Shown here: positions 42,296 through 50,075 of the stretch, piece by piece
How positions within the stretch are numbered: position 1 is the first letter of the stretch
How the letters are laid out: every line of letters begins with the position of its first letter
From: Longispora fulva
Lineage (GTDB): Bacteria > Actinomycetota > Actinomycetes > Mycobacteriales > Micromonosporaceae
Length of the DNA stretch: 64,000 nucleotides
Assembly: GCF_015751905.1 (NCBI RefSeq)
Contig: NZ_JADOUF010000001.1
Coordinates: 3,720,001 to 3,784,000 of the forward strand
Reading direction: 5' to 3'
Notes under the pieces: model-generated
Seen by the model: the letters and a program-made list of their open reading frames with translations, nothing else
Database searches by the model: none
What the model was told of the DNA's origin: nothing
Translations under genes and position numbers: made by a program

Positions 42296-42904
42296 ATGAC
42301 GTTTCGCCGTTCACCCCTGGCCCTCGCGGTACTCGCGCTCCTCATCGAAGAGCCCATGCACCCGTACCGGATGCAGCAGCTCATCCGGCAGCGCCACAAG
42401 GACCAGGTCGTCAACGTCGGACACCGCGCCAGCCTCTACAAGACGATCGACCGGCTCCTCGCGGCCGACCTGATCACCGTCGAGGCCACCACCCGCGACA
42501 CCGCCCGCCCCGAGCGCACCGTCTACGCGGTCACCGACGCCGGCACGACCGCCGCCCGGACCTGGATGGCCGACATGCTCGCCCACCCGGCCGCCGAGTT
42601 CCCCGACTTCCCGGCCGCGATGAGCTTCCTGCCCCTGCTCACCCCGGCCGAGGCCGCCGGACACCTCGCCCGGCGCGCCGAGGCGCTCGCGGCCCGACTG
42701 GCCCAGCTCACGACAGAACTCGACGAGTACGGGCCCGTGCTGCCCCGGGTCACGCTCGTCGAGTCCGAGTACCTGCGCGCCGTCACCGCGGCCGAACTCG
42801 GCTGGGTCACCTCCCTCGTCACCGAACTGCGCGACGGCTCCCTCAGCTGGAGCCTGGAGGAGCTGCGCGCGTTCGCCGCCCAGTTCAGGAGTACACACCC
42901 ATGA
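42296..42904 (+). CDS. PadR-family transcriptional regulator
   Basis: A 202-aa protein. The winged-helix domain (1-90) has LALAVLALLIEEPMHPYRMQQLI and SLYKTIDRLLAADLITV, and a C-terminal helical dimerisation part (Vir_act_alpha_C type) follows. The ATG at 42296 has no Shine-Dalgarno, fitting a leaderless transcript. It overlaps the FAD monooxygenase gene by 4 nt, so regulator and enzyme are one operon. It likely represses the pair until an aromatic or polyketide-like ligand binds. Confidence 0.92.
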   Translation: MTFRRSPLALAVLALLIEEPMHPYRMQQLIRQRHKDQVVNVGHRASLYKTIDRLLAADLITVEATTRDTARPERTVYAVTDAGTTAARTWMADMLAHPAAEFPDFPAAMSFLPLLTPAEAAGHLARRAEALAARLAQLTTELDEYGPVLPRVTLVESEYLRAVTAAELGWVTSLVTELRDGSLSWSLEELRAFAAQFRSTHP

Positions 42905-44232
42905 GAGTCATCGTCATCGGCGCCGGCACCGGCGGCCTCTGCCTCGCCCACGGCCTGCGCCGCGCCGGCATCGACGTCAGCGTCCACGAACGCGACCGGA
43001 CCCGCACCGGCGGCCTGCAGGGCTACCGGGTCGGGATCAGCCCCTCGGGCAGCCGCGCCCTGTCACGCTGCCTGCCCCCCGAGCTCTACCGCACGTTCCT
43101 CGCCACCTGCGCCCGCGCGCCCCGGCACTTCAGCACGTACACCGAGAAGTTCCGCGAGGTCCTGACCATGGACCTCGTCGAGCGGCCGGCCCCGGAGGAC
43201 AACGAACGGTCCGTCAGCCGGATGACCCTGCGCCAGGTGCTCCTCACCGGACTGGAGGACGTCACGCACTTCGACCGCGAGTGCACCGGCTACGACCAGC
43301 ACCCCGACGGCACAGTCACCGCGCACTTCGCCGACGGCACCACCGTGGACGGCGACGTGCTCGTCGCCGCCGACGGCTCGAACTCCGTGGTCCGCCGGCA
43401 GTACCTCCCCCACGCCCGGCTCGAGGACGCCGGCATCCTCGCGGTCGGCGGCAAGGTCGCGCTCACCCCCGAGACCCGCGCACTCCTGCCCGACCGGGCG
43501 TTCCACGGCATCTCCACGGTCTTCGCACCCGGCGGGCAGTTCCTGATCCTGCACGTGATGGAGTTCCCGTGGGGCCGCGACGGCACCGTGAAAACGGGGA
43601 TCGGCGGCACCGACGCCGCCCTGATCGCCGCCTGGCCCGGGCTGCTGTTCGACAACACCCGCGACTACATCATGTGGGGCTTCTCCGCCGCCGCCGACAA
43701 GTTCCCCGCCGACTTCGGCGACCGCAGGGGCCCGGCGCTGCTCGACCAGGTGCGGGCGATGACCGGCACCTGGCACCCCGACCTGCGCCGCCTGTTCGCC
43801 CGTACCGAGGCCGACACCGTGTTCCGGGTCAACATCCGCACCTCGGTACCCGTCGCACCGTGGCGGCCGAGCACCGTCACGCTGCTCGGCGACGCCATCC
43901 ACACCATGACCCCCGGCCGGGGCATCGGGGCCAACACGGCGCTGCGCGACGCCGCGCTGCTGACCCGCACGCTCACGGCCGTCCGCGACGGGCGCGCGGA
44001 CCTGCTCACCGCCATCGGGGAGTACGAGACCCGGATGCGCGAGTACGGCTACGAGGCCGTGGCCGCGTCCAAGAAGCAGATGAACGGCGCGGACCCGATC
44101 CACCGGCCGGTCCTCGGCCGGGCGGTGCTGGCCGGGATGCGCACCGGGATGCGGCTGGTCAACCACGTGCCGGCCCTGAAGAGGAAGATGGCCGCCGCCG
44201 AACAGTCGTTCAGGCTGGGCGACGACGAGTAG
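42901..44232 (+). CDS. FAD-dependent aromatic monooxygenase
   Basis: A 443-aa class A flavoprotein: VIVIGAGTGGLCLAHGLRRAG (FAD GxGxxG), VLVAADGSNSVVRRQYLP (the DG motif) and TLLGDAIHTMTPGRGIGANTALRDA (the GD motif). It probably hydroxylates an aromatic or polycyclic substrate with NAD(P)H and oxygen. Such PadR-oxygenase pairs often inactivate antibiotics, as Tet(X)-type or rifampicin monooxygenases do, so detoxification is possible. The substrate is not predictable here. Confidence 0.9.
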   Translation: MRVIVIGAGTGGLCLAHGLRRAGIDVSVHERDRTRTGGLQGYRVGISPSGSRALSRCLPPELYRTFLATCARAPRHFSTYTEKFREVLTMDLVERPAPEDNERSVSRMTLRQVLLTGLEDVTHFDRECTGYDQHPDGTVTAHFADGTTVDGDVLVAADGSNSVVRRQYLPHARLEDAGILAVGGKVALTPETRALLPDRAFHGISTVFAPGGQFLILHVMEFPWGRDGTVKTGIGGTDAALIAAWPGLLFDNTRDYIMWGFSAAADKFPADFGDRRGPALLDQVRAMTGTWHPDLRRLFARTEADTVFRVNIRTSVPVAPWRPSTVTLLGDAIHTMTPGRGIGANTALRDAALLTRTLTAVRDGRADLLTAIGEYETRMREYGYEAVAASKKQMNGADPIHRPVLGRAVLAGMRTGMRLVNHVPALKRKMAAAEQSFRLGDDE

Positions 44233-44237
44233 CGCGA

Positions 44238-44272
44238 CGACGGGGAGGTGGGCACCGCCCGCCTCCCCGTCG
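44238..44272. terminator. Strong hairpin after the monooxygenase gene
   Basis: 16-bp arms at 44238-44253 and 44257-44272 with one G-T pair and a 3-nt ACC loop. It is 5 bp after the stop and 14 bp before the convergent thioesterase stop, so it probably works both ways. Confidence 0.8.
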
Positions 44273-44286
44273 AACCGTCTACCGGG

Positions 44287-44739
44287 TCAGACCCGGTTCG
44301 GCCGCAGCGTCCAGAAGATGGTCATCTCCCCGGTCGGGGTGCCGTCCTCCGTCCGCAGCGCCACGTGCACCGGGAACTCCGGCCGCTGTCCGGCGTCGAG
44401 CTCGGCGACGACCTCCGCGCGCGGCCGGCCCAGCGTCGCCTCGGCGAGCACCGGCCCCATCGCGAGCTTCGTGTACCGGATCTCCGCCCGCGCGGCCAGG
44501 GGCGTCGCCCGGGCCATCTGGTCGGCGAAGCTGCCGATCACGACGGCCCCCGACGCGGACTCGGCCAGGGTGAACATCGCCCCGGCGTGCGGGCCTGCGA
44601 CGTGGTTGTGGTGCGCCTCGTTGTCGGGCAGCCGCAGGACGGCCCGCTCCGGGGTCACCTCCAGGTACTCCAGCCCGAGGGTGCGCACGAACGGCACGGC
44701 GTCGCGCAACGCCGCCACGACTGCTTCGAAGGTCATCAT
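44287..44739 (-). CDS. Hotdog-fold thioesterase-like protein (DUF4442/PaaI-like)
   Basis: A 150-aa single hotdog domain: NHVAGPHAGAMFTLAESASGAVV contains the HxGAMF helix motif of PaaI-like thioesterases, and ARAEIRYTKLAMGPVLAEATL is the family strand region. It probably hydrolyses acyl-CoA esters in the cytoplasm. The start is one of two adjacent ATG codons (44739, 44736). It is 12 bp downstream of the lipase gene on the same strand, so the two are likely co-transcribed. Confidence 0.82.
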   Translation of the reverse strand: MMTFEAVVAALRDAVPFVRTLGLEYLEVTPERAVLRLPDNEAHHNHVAGPHAGAMFTLAESASGAVVIGSFADQMARATPLAARAEIRYTKLAMGPVLAEATLGRPRAEVVAELDAGQRPEFPVHVALRTEDGTPTGEMTIFWTLRPNRV

Positions 44740-44751
44740 GCCGCCAGGTTA

Positions 44752-45879
44752 CTAGCCAGTAACTCTGTTGGCCAGCCACCCCACCACCGCCGGCGCCATC
44801 ATCTCCAACGTCGTGACGTGCCCGCCCGACGGCGTCGCCCACCACGTCATGTCCGCGCCCAGCGCGCCCCACCGGTCCCGCAGGTCCGTCGACACGTCGA
44901 ACGGCAACAACTCGTCCGACGGCGAGTGGTACAGCAGGACCGGGTCGGCCGGCCGGACCGCGCCCAGCCGCTGCTCGTCGATGCGGGCCCGCCACGCCGG
45001 CAGCGCCAACACGTCCACCGTCGTGTACGTCGACAACCGCCGGAACGCGTACTTCATCGCGAGTTCCGCCACGCAGTCGTCGCGCACGTCGGCCACCGCG
45101 AACGTCCCCAACGGGTTGAGATACCCGCGCAACCCCAGCTCCGGGTACGCCGCGTCCAGGCCGATCCCCGCCGCCAGGATGAGCCCCGCACCGGCGTTGC
45201 CGTCCTGGAACGCCGCCACCCGGGCCAGGTCGGCCGGTGGCGCGCCCACCGCAGAGCCCTTGACCAGCAGCTCCGGCGCGTACGACCCCGCCAGCTCCGC
45301 CGCCCAGCCCGACGCCTGGCCGCCCTGCGAGTAGCCGTGGATCGCCACCGGGGACGCCACCGACAGCCCGTCGAGCCGCTCGGCCGCCCGGACCACGTCC
45401 AGCAGCGCCTGGCCCTCCGAGCGGCCCACCACGTACGTGTGGTCGCCCGGGGTGCCCAGGCCCTCGTAGTCGGTCACCGCGACCGCGAGGCCCTTGTCGA
45501 GGAACATCCGGATGATGTTCGCCTCGCCCTCCGCCCCCGACGCGATCCGGCGCGACGGGGCGCACTGGTCGCCCATCCCGTGCGTGCCGACCGCGTAGCC
45601 GACGACCGGGCGCGGGCCCGCGTGATCACCCTTCGGCACGAGCACCGTCCCGCCGACCACGTTCGGCAGGCCGAGCGCCGTCGTCGACCGGTAGGAGATC
45701 TGCCAGGTCGTGGCCTCGTCGAACCCTGGAGCCGCGATCTGCCGCGCGGAGACCAACTCCCCCGGCCCGACCGCCGCGACGCGCCCGGGATCGTCGGTCG
45801 CCGCCACCGCCGTCGACGCGGGGCCCGTCGTCACCAACAGGCCCGCGACCAGCACCGCCACAGTCCATCTTCTCGCCAT
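44752..45879 (-). CDS. Secretory lipase (LIP-family alpha/beta hydrolase)
   Basis: A 375-aa protein. Signal peptide 1-26 (MARRWTVAVLVAGLL...VAA). In the alpha/beta-hydrolase domain AIHGYSQGGQASGWAAEL is the nucleophile elbow with Ser, and HSPSDELLPFDVS (Asp) and SGGHVTTL (His) complete the triad. GTHGMGDQCAPS and YEGLGTPGDHTYVVG match the fungal/actinobacterial secretory lipase family. AAGGAGG precedes the ATG at 45879 by 6 nt. The upstream 26-bp palindrome probably controls it. Confidence 0.9.
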   Translation of the reverse strand: MARRWTVAVLVAGLLVTTGPASTAVAATDDPGRVAAVGPGELVSARQIAAPGFDEATTWQISYRSTTALGLPNVVGGTVLVPKGDHAGPRPVVGYAVGTHGMGDQCAPSRRIASGAEGEANIIRMFLDKGLAVAVTDYEGLGTPGDHTYVVGRSEGQALLDVVRAAERLDGLSVASPVAIHGYSQGGQASGWAAELAGSYAPELLVKGSAVGAPPADLARVAAFQDGNAGAGLILAAGIGLDAAYPELGLRGYLNPLGTFAVADVRDDCVAELAMKYAFRRLSTYTTVDVLALPAWRARIDEQRLGAVRPADPVLLYHSPSDELLPFDVSTDLRDRWGALGADMTWWATPSGGHVTTLEMMAPAVVGWLANRVTG

Positions 45880-45909
45880 GGTGCCTCCTTCAAAGGTTGC
45901 CCCCATAGT

Positions 45910-45935
45910 TAGCATGCAGTCTGGACTGCATGCTA
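45910..45935. promoter_or_regulatory. 26-bp perfect palindromic operator
   Basis: Arms of 12 bp, TAGCATGCAGTC (45910-45921) and its exact complement (45924-45935), are separated by TG. It lies 31 bp before the lipase start and 64 bp before the methyltransferase start, in a divergent promoter region. Size and symmetry fit a TetR-type dimer-of-dimers site. No TetR gene is in the window. Confidence 0.8.
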
Positions 45936-45998
45936 GAGGGCAGCGATGCCATTCGATGTCCAAGAAAAAGGGCACCTATCGTGCATAGAGTTTCCAAC

Positions 45999-46808
45999 AT
46001 GGATGAAGCGGTTCAAAGCACCAACGACTGGATGGCCGCCATCCGCGCCCACGAGACCGCCAGGGCGGACCGATATCTGCGCGACCCGTACGCGACCCTG
46101 CTCACCGGGCCCGACCCCGAAGGCACCCTCGCCGCCCTACGCGCGATGAACTCCCCCGTGGACATCGTCATCGTCCGGGGCCGGTTCGGCGACGAGGCCC
46201 TCACCCGGGCCCTGGCCCGGGGCGTCCGGCAGGCGGTCTCCCTCGGCGCGGGCACCGACACCCGCGGCTACCGGCTCGACCTGCCCGAGGACCTGGTGCT
46301 CTACGAACTCGACCTGCCCGGCCGGCTCGCCGCCAAGCACCACGTCCTCGCCACGGCCGGACTCACGCCGAGCTGCCGGATCTCACCCGTGGAGACCGAC
46401 CTGCGCGGCGACTGGACCAGCGCCCTGGCCGCCGCCGGCCACCGCCCGGACCGGCCGACCGCCTGGATCGTCGAGGGCCTGTTCTACTACCTGGACCCGG
46501 CCACCGCCGACACCCTGCTCGGCCAGCTCACCGCCCGCTCCGCCCCCGGATCCAGCGTCCAGCTGGACATCCCGGCCGACGACTACCTCACCGACCCCGC
46601 GAACACGGAATGGCTGGCCTACCTCGTCGAACGCGGCTCGCCGTTCCTCGGGCACACCGCCGACCCGACCGGGTGGCTCGCCGGGCACGGCTGGACCGCC
46701 GAGTCCTACCAGCCCACGACCCTGGACACCTGCCCCTGGCTGCCCCCACCGCCCGCCCGGCTGACCAGCAGTTACCGCCACCTGTGGCACGTGCACGCGA
46801 CCCGGTAG
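45999..46808 (+). CDS. LCM/TIGR00027-family SAM-dependent methyltransferase
   Basis: A 269-aa protein: SPVDIVIVRGRFGDEAL, VSLGAGTDTRGYRLDLP (SAM motif I of the leucine-carboxyl methyltransferase type), YELDLPG, and TAWIVEGLFYYLDPATADTLL. Actinobacteria carry many paralogues; substrates are mostly unknown, and some methylate polyketide or lipid carboxylates. The start is uncertain: the ATG at 45999 has no Shine-Dalgarno and an in-frame GTG at 45981 is possible. It diverges from the lipase across the large palindrome. Confidence 0.85.
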   Translation: MDEAVQSTNDWMAAIRAHETARADRYLRDPYATLLTGPDPEGTLAALRAMNSPVDIVIVRGRFGDEALTRALARGVRQAVSLGAGTDTRGYRLDLPEDLVLYELDLPGRLAAKHHVLATAGLTPSCRISPVETDLRGDWTSALAAAGHRPDRPTAWIVEGLFYYLDPATADTLLGQLTARSAPGSSVQLDIPADDYLTDPANTEWLAYLVERGSPFLGHTADPTGWLAGHGWTAESYQPTTLDTCPWLPPPPARLTSSYRHLWHVHATR

Positions 46809-46834
46809 AAACCTCTTTGCCGCGTTTGGCTCCT

Positions 46835-47284
46835 CTACTCCTGGCCGATCCGCCCCGGCCGGCCCTCGTACGGCGTGGACAGCACCACGGTCGTCCGAGT
46901 CGTCACGTTGGCGGCGGTCCGGATCTCCTGCAGCAGCCGCTCCAGGTGCGTCGGGCTGGCCACCCGCACCATGAGCAGGTAGAAATCCTCCCCCGCCACC
47001 GAGTAGCACGACTCGACCTCCGGCAGGTGCGACAACCGCTCCGGCGCGTCGTCGGGCTGGGAGGCGTCGAACGGCCGGATCGCCACGAACGCCGTCAGCG
47101 GCAGCCCCAGGGCCTCGTAGTCGATCCGGGCCGAGTAGCCCTGCAGGACGTTGCGCTGCTCCAGCCGGCGCACCCGCTGGTGCACCGCCGACACCGACAA
47201 CCCGACCCGGTCGGCCAGATCCGTGTAGGACAGGCGGCCGTCCGAGCGCAGCGCCGCCACAATGGCGCGATCGATGTCTTCCAT
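46835..47284 (-). CDS. Lrp/AsnC-family transcriptional regulator
   Basis: A 149-aa protein. HTH: MEDIDRAIVAALRSDGRLSYTDLADRVGLSVSAVHQRVRRLEQ. The C-terminal RAM effector-binding domain runs from SARIDYEALGLPLTAFVAI to the end, with YSVAGEDFYLLMVRVA. It probably senses an amino acid. It diverges from an O-methyltransferase gene, with repeated CCTAGG half-sites between them, so that gene is a likely target. Confidence 0.93.
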   Translation of the reverse strand: MEDIDRAIVAALRSDGRLSYTDLADRVGLSVSAVHQRVRRLEQRNVLQGYSARIDYEALGLPLTAFVAIRPFDASQPDDAPERLSHLPEVESCYSVAGEDFYLLMVRVASPTHLERLLQEIRTAANVTTRTTVVLSTPYEGRPGRIGQE

Positions 47285-47335
47285 GGTGGAAGACGTTACC
47301 GGTGGTTGGGACGCAGGTCACTGTGGCTTGTGCAT

Positions 47336-47356
47336 CCTAGGAGACTAGGTCCTAGG
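47336..47356. promoter_or_regulatory. Repeated CCTAGG sites between lrp-type and O-methyltransferase genes
   Basis: The palindrome CCTAGG occurs at 47336-47341 and 47351-47356, with a third CTAGG half between them at 47345-47349. Phased repeats of this size fit an Lrp-type regulator that wraps DNA. Binding is inferred. Confidence 0.4.
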
Positions 47357-47391
47357 CTCGGACGTTCCGGACCCGGCGGTAGCCTGAGGGC

Positions 47392-48048
47392 ATGACGAGC
47401 AGGAATCTGACCATTGACCAGACCCTCCAGGACTACATCACCGCGCACAGTGGGGTCGACCCGCTGGTCGCCGAGCTGATCGCCGAGACCCGCGCCGCGA
47501 CCGGCGGGGCCGCCGGCATGCAGATCTCCCCCGAGCAGGCGGTGTTCACCACCACCCTGGCCCGGCTGCTCGGCGCGCGCAGCGCCGTCGAGGTCGGCAC
47601 CTTCACCGGGATGTCCGCGCTGGCCATCGCCCGAGGCCTGCCCGAGGACGGCCACCTGCTGTGCTGCGACGTCAGCGAGGAGTGGACGAACATCGGCCGC
47701 AAGTACTGGGAACGGGCCGGGGTCGCCGACCGGATCGAGCTGCGGATCGCCCCGGCCGCCGAGACCCTAGCGGCGCTGCCCGCCGACGCCACGGTCGACC
47801 TCGCGTTCATCGACGCCGACAAGACCGGGTATCCGACGTACTGGGCCGAGCTCGTGCCCCGGATGCGGCCCGGCGGGGTGATCCTGGTGGACAACACGCT
47901 GTGGAGCGGCCGGGTGGTGGACCCCGCCGACACGAGCGCCGACACGGTGGCGATCCGGGCGTTCAACGAGTTGGTGACGGGCGACGATCGGGTGGAGTCG
48001 GTGATCCTGCCGATCGGGGACGGGTTGACGTTGGCGCGCAAGAAGTAG
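47392..48048 (+). CDS. Class I O-methyltransferase (CCoAOMT/catechol type)
   Basis: A 218-aa protein: MQISPEQAVFTTTLARLLGA, AVEVGTFTGMSALAIARGLP (SAM motif I), DLAFIDADKTGYPTYW (metal-binding Asp) and GGVILVDNTLWSGRV (Asp-Asn metal ligands). It methylates catechol-type hydroxyls using Mg2+ or Ca2+. It is likely controlled by the divergent Lrp-type regulator. Confidence 0.92.
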   Translation: MTSRNLTIDQTLQDYITAHSGVDPLVAELIAETRAATGGAAGMQISPEQAVFTTTLARLLGARSAVEVGTFTGMSALAIARGLPEDGHLLCCDVSEEWTNIGRKYWERAGVADRIELRIAPAAETLAALPADATVDLAFIDADKTGYPTYWAELVPRMRPGGVILVDNTLWSGRVVDPADTSADTVAIRAFNELVTGDDRVESVILPIGDGLTLARKK

Positions 48049-48212
48049 CCGAACCGGGCGGCTCGCGGGTCGTGTGTGGGGCGTCTTCGGGTGGTTGTCG
48101 TCGTTCGCGGAGGAACAGCGGCGACACCCGGGGACGCCCCGGTAGTTGTGCCACTCCGGCGCGGAGTTGTTCCTGGTTGGCACGACGATTCGACGTGGAC
48201 GCCCGCGTTCCC

Positions 48213-48241
48213 TTGACCAGCCACTGTGGATCTGTGAATAT
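48213..48241 (+). promoter_or_regulatory. Candidate promoter of the orphan LuxR gene
   Basis: TTGACC (48213-48218), a 17-nt spacer and GAATAT (48236-48241). The -35 is good and the -10 keeps A2 and T6. It would give a leader of about 40 nt before the ATG at 48289. The rest of the 240-bp gap holds no gene. Confidence 0.45.
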
Positions 48242-48288
48242 CCCCGCATACGTGAAGTCGCGTTCCCCTCCCACCGGAGTGTGGACTG

Positions 48289-48936
48289 ATGCACCTACTG
48301 CTGGTCGACGACGCACGCCTCTACGCCGAGCCGCTCGCCGACCGCCTGCGCGGCGACGACCGGATCTCCACAGTGGACACCGTGTCGGATCCGGCGCAGG
48401 CCGCGCGCGGCATCGCCGCCGGTCCGGTGGACGTGGCCCTCGTGAACGCCGCGATGGGCCTGCCCATGGTCCGCCTGCTCGCCGGGACGCACCGGATCCC
48501 CACCGTGGCGCTGGGCGTCACCGAGTCCGAGGCCGAGGTGCTGGAACTCGTCGAGGCCGGAGTGCGCGGCTATCTGCCGAGGGACGGCTCCTTCGCCGAC
48601 CTGTTGACGGTCCTGGACCACGTCACCCGGGACGAGCTGCTGTGCTCGCCGCGGATCGCCGCGGCGCTGGGCCGCCGGCTGGCGTCCCTGGCCGCCCGGT
48701 TGCCGGCCGCGCGGCCGTCCGTGCCGCTGACGCCCCGGGAGGTGGAGGTGCTCGGCCTGCTCACCCAGGGACTGTCCAACAAGGACATCGCACGGGTGCT
48801 GTCGATCGAGATCCGGACGGCGAAGAACCACGTGCACAACATTCTCGACAAGCTCGGGGTGAACAGCCGGGGCGAGGCCGCGGCCCTGGCCCGGCACCAG
48901 ACCGGGCGGACTCCCCCGCCGCTGCGGGTCGCCTGA
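48289..48936 (+). CDS. Orphan LuxR-type response regulator without a phosphorylation Asp
   Basis: A 215-aa protein. The receiver-like domain (1-120) keeps the acid pair D7/D8, but the phospho-acceptor position is Asn53 (VDVALVNAAMGLP) and the switch Lys is Arg in GYLPRDG. The LuxR HTH (about 148-205) is complete: LTPREVEVLGLLTQGLSNKDIARVL and AKNHVHNILDKLG. No histidine kinase is adjacent. It is therefore an atypical regulator working without phosphorylation, perhaps by ligand binding or by its level. Similar orphans control development and antibiotic genes in actinomycetes. Confidence 0.9.
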   Translation: MHLLLVDDARLYAEPLADRLRGDDRISTVDTVSDPAQAARGIAAGPVDVALVNAAMGLPMVRLLAGTHRIPTVALGVTESEAEVLELVEAGVRGYLPRDGSFADLLTVLDHVTRDELLCSPRIAAALGRRLASLAARLPAARPSVPLTPREVEVLGLLTQGLSNKDIARVLSIEIRTAKNHVHNILDKLGVNSRGEAAALARHQTGRTPPPLRVA

Positions 48937-48948
48937 CGCCTCCGCCGA

Positions 48949-48993
48949 CGGCCCGTCGCGTGCGGGGGTCGGAGTCCGCGACGCGACGGGCCG
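48949..48993. terminator. Bidirectional hairpin between convergent genes
   Basis: Perfect 13-bp arms CGGCCCGTCGCGT (48949-48961) and ACGCGACGGGCCG (48981-48993), extended inward by GCGG/CCGC past a one-base bulge. It lies between the LuxR stop and the stop of the membrane-protein gene. Confidence 0.75.
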
Positions 48994-48998
48994 GGTGG

Positions 48999-49946
48999 TC
49001 AGGAGTTCCAGGGCATCTGGGGGAACCACCAGTAGCCGAACTTGGAGCCGGCGCGCAGGCCCCAGTACACGATCATGAAGGCGCCGCCGACCAGGAACGA
49101 ACCGGCGGTCACGGCCGCCGCCCGCGACGGTACGGCCACGAGCCAGCGGGCGAAACGGCCCCGGGTGCCGTACGCGAGAAGCAGGAAGATCAGGGCCATC
49201 ACGACGATGTTGCCCAGGGACTGCAGGATGAACGCCGACGCGCCGTAGAACGGGTTGTGGGTGGTGGCGGCGTACGCGAACATCTTGCGGAACAGGCCGA
49301 AGGGGCGGCCGATCAGGAACGCCCCGATCAGCGCGCCCATGAAGATCATGCGGCCGTTGGCGGACAGTCTGCGCAGCGGGTCAGGCAGGACCTTCACAGC
49401 AGCCAGGCCCAGCCAGACGAAGATCAGGCCGAGGACCGTGAACACCACGATCGCCTGGACCGAGCGGGCGCTGACCGCGCCGACCTTGGCCGCCGACAAC
49501 TGGGGCATGCCGGTGCCGACGAGGGCGCCGATCGCGCCGTACACGCCGGAGACCACGACGGCGCCGATCGCGACGAAGCCCAGCGGGCGCAGCACGGTGC
49601 CGAGCCTGGTGCCGACGGACTCGTCGCGGGCGAGCATCGGGGCGACGGCGCTGAAGGCCGCGACGTTGCACGCGGTGAACGTGCCGGCGAGGCCGGAGAC
49701 GAACGCGAACACGATGCCGGCCAGGCCCGAGGAGATCGCGGCGTCGGCGTCGGAGCCGAGCGCCGTGTCCATCACCGTGCCGCCGATCTCCTTGTCGACG
49801 AGTTTCGCCGACCACAGCACGGCCACGGCGAGCCCGGCCAGGACGCTCAGGAGGATCAGCCAGCCACGGTGCCTCGGAATGACGGAAGGGGTGTCATGGG
49901 TGGTTTCTATGAGGCGAGTCATAGATGTCAGGCTATGGATGCGCAT
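48999..49946 (-). CDS. Polytopic membrane protein of unknown function
   Basis: A 315-aa protein with about seven hydrophobic helices. A short N-terminus is followed by a helix near LILLSVLAGLAVAVLW, an external loop IGGTVMDTALGSDADAAI, and FVSGLAGTFTACNVAAFSAVAPML, which recalls the Cys-containing first helices of DsbD/CcdA-type transporters. A single Cys in the helix does not prove redox function. An in-frame ATG at 49922 is an alternative start; neither has a good Shine-Dalgarno. I do not recognise the family with confidence. Confidence 0.7.
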   Translation of the reverse strand: MRIHSLTSMTRLIETTHDTPSVIPRHRGWLILLSVLAGLAVAVLWSAKLVDKEIGGTVMDTALGSDADAAISSGLAGIVFAFVSGLAGTFTACNVAAFSAVAPMLARDESVGTRLGTVLRPLGFVAIGAVVVSGVYGAIGALVGTGMPQLSAAKVGAVSARSVQAIVVFTVLGLIFVWLGLAAVKVLPDPLRRLSANGRMIFMGALIGAFLIGRPFGLFRKMFAYAATTHNPFYGASAFILQSLGNIVVMALIFLLLAYGTRGRFARWLVAVPSRAAAVTAGSFLVGGAFMIVYWGLRAGSKFGYWWFPQMPWNS

Positions 49947-50029
49947 CGCGGGCGGGAATAGAACAAAGGACCCGCACGGGTACCAGACGGGACGTGGACC
50001 CTGGACCCAGCCCGGCCCGGCACGCGGAA

Positions 50030-50063
50030 ACGCCCGGTCCGCCGCGGAGGGCGGGCCGGGCGT
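50030..50063 (-). terminator. Hairpin after the acyl-CoA dehydrogenase gene
   Basis: 14-bp arms at 50030-50043 and 50050-50063, with one G-T-type pair and a 6-nt loop. It lies 12 bp beyond the dehydrogenase stop on the minus strand. Confidence 0.7.
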
Positions 50064-50075
50064 CCGGGATCGGGA

